A DNA stretch of 23,178 nucleotides. Source: DASWUZ01 sp036401395 (GTDB lineage Bacteria; Acidobacteriota; Terriglobia; Terriglobales; Acidobacteriaceae). The DNA is taken from NCBI GenBank assembly GCA_036401395.1, contig DASWUZ010000285.1, positions 1-23,178 on the forward strand, written 5' to 3'. Positions 22,328 to 23,178 of the stretch are shown here, piece after piece (position 1 is the first letter of the stretch; each line of letters starts with the position of its first letter). The notes beneath the pieces are model-generated. The model was not told the origin of the DNA and made no database searches. It was given only the letters and a program-made list of their open reading frames with translations. The position numbers were made by a program, and so were the translations under genes.

Positions 22328-23178
22328 ATGGTGCGAATTGTAGAAAATGCCTATGGGAAGTCTCGGGTCAGACTGTTTAAAGTCGTGCGTGGTCTTACCA
22401 GTCATGAAGTTAAAGACTGGACCGTCGAGATGCTTCTATCGGGGGATTACGCTAGCTGCTTTACTTCTGGCGACAACAGTAGCATCCTTCCTACCGATAC
22501 CATGAAAAATGCCGTGTATTCGCTTGCGCGGGACACCGTCGCTAATTGTATTGAGGAGTTCGCCCTGGAGTTGTCGGATTACCTTCTGGGAGCTTCGGTG
22601 GCGGCCTGTAGCGCGAGAGTTGAAATAGCCGAAAAAAAGTGGGCGCATATTGCTGTTGGTGGTTCACTGCATCCTTCAACATTTCAGCAACGGGACTCAG
22701 CTGTGCAGAGAACCATAGTTGCGAACTCCCGCAGTGGCGAGCTGAGGGTAGTATCTGGACTCAGAGGAGTGGTTCTCTTGAAAACAGCCAACTCTGCTTT
22801 TGAGGGATTTATCACGGACAAACTTACTACTCTGAAGGAAACTTCAGACCGATTATTCGGGACAGAGCTAACTGCGAGCTGGACCTATGTTGGAAATGCC
22901 GGCCTGGCAGGGGTTAAGTATGAGGAGCTTCGCGAAACCATTGCCAGGACCTTGCTTGAGACCTTTGCTAAACATGTGAGTTTGTCAGTGCAGCACACTC
23001 TTTATGCGATGGGCGAGGCTGTTCTGGCTGCCGTAGCGACCGTTGAGGAAATTACGCTGAAGATGCCCAATCGGCATTGTCTGCTGGTGAACCTGGAGCC
23101 GTTTGGCCAGAACAATCCGAATCAAATTTTCGTTCCAATCGATGAGCCTCATGGCAGTATCGAGGCTCGGATTGTTCG
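22328..23178 (+). CDS. uox: Uricase (urate oxidase, cofactor-free), C-terminus cut by window edge
   Basis: Uricase oxidises urate with O2 to 5-hydroxyisourate and H2O2, without metal or flavin. The frame stays open to the right edge, giving 283 residues of an expected 290-310, so only the tail is missing. The two T-fold domains show the catalytic pair Lys11 (YGKSRVR) and Thr56 (PTDTMKN), LKTANSAFEGF (about 152-162) for substrate stacking, SVQHTLYAMG (about 222-231) with the ring-binding Gln, and MPNRHCLLVNLEPFG (about 247-261) with the Asn and His that position O2 and water. The start is ATG 22328, just after the uraH stop. It is last in the visible operon although it catalyses the first step. 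H2O2 production implies catalase elsewhere. Confidence 0.94.
   Translation, partial: MVRIVENAYGKSRVRLFKVVRGLTSHEVKDWTVEMLLSGDYASCFTSGDNSSILPTDTMKNAVYSLARDTVANCIEEFALELSDYLLGASVAACSARVEIAEKKWAHIAVGGSLHPSTFQQRDSAVQRTIVANSRSGELRVVSGLRGVVLLKTANSAFEGFITDKLTTLKETSDRLFGTELTASWTYVGNAGLAGVKYEELRETIARTLLETFAKHVSLSVQHTLYAMGEAVLAAVATVEEITLKMPNRHCLLVNLEPFGQNNPNQIFVPIDEPHGSIEARIV

Overview
The window reads as chromosomal DNA of a diderm bacterium with moderately high GC content. Gene density is high, starts overlap stops, and GTG/TTG starts are frequent. The combination of an Omp85 protein with many POTRA domains, a SurA-type chaperone, TamB, and a geranylgeranyl-reductase-family flavoprotein in one operon, together with the general protein style, suggests an Acidobacteriota (Terriglobia-like) genome. 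That assignment is an inference from recall; no rRNA or other phylogenetic marker is present. I see no mobile element, CRISPR array, tRNA or rRNA.

Left block (1-10806). A ThiF/MoeB-family adenylyltransferase runs leftward off the window edge. Divergent from it, after about 200 bp of shared upstream DNA, is a tightly coupled rightward operon: an Omp85/BamA-family protein with seven apparent POTRA domains, a SurA-like periplasmic chaperone without a recognisable parvulin domain, a 1498-residue TamB-family protein, and an FAD-dependent reductase of the geranylgeranyl reductase family. Each start overlaps the preceding stop by 3-4 bases. This is an outer-membrane biogenesis operon with a lipid or isoprenoid enzyme attached.

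Middle block (10807-14359). A leftward exported protein of unknown family is followed by rightward AlaC (glutamate-pyruvate aminotransferase) and a NeuC-type hydrolysing UDP-GlcNAc 2-epimerase, which starts 2 bases after the alaC stop. No other nonulosonic-acid gene is visible.

Right block (about 14418-23178) is a purine catabolic island. A putatively exported NUP-family purine nucleoside protein converges, with a 1-bp gap, on a leftward Rieske non-heme iron oxygenase. Divergent from the oxygenase is a seven-gene rightward operon: allantoinase (allB), allantoate amidohydrolase (allC), (S)-ureidoglycine aminohydrolase (allE), a second M20 enzyme with the signature of plant ureidoglycolate amidohydrolase, OHCU decarboxylase (uraD), hydroxyisourate hydrolase (uraH), and cofactor-free uricase, cut by the right edge. 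Together these take urate through 5-hydroxyisourate, OHCU, (S)-allantoin, allantoate, ureidoglycine and ureidoglycolate to glyoxylate, releasing ammonia and CO2 without urea. This is the plant-type ureide route. The Rieske oxygenase is a candidate for the missing hypoxanthine/xanthine-to-urate step, by analogy with Klebsiella HpxD. The NUP protein could supply purine bases from nucleosides. No regulator, transporter, xanthine dehydrogenase or Rieske reductase is in the window.
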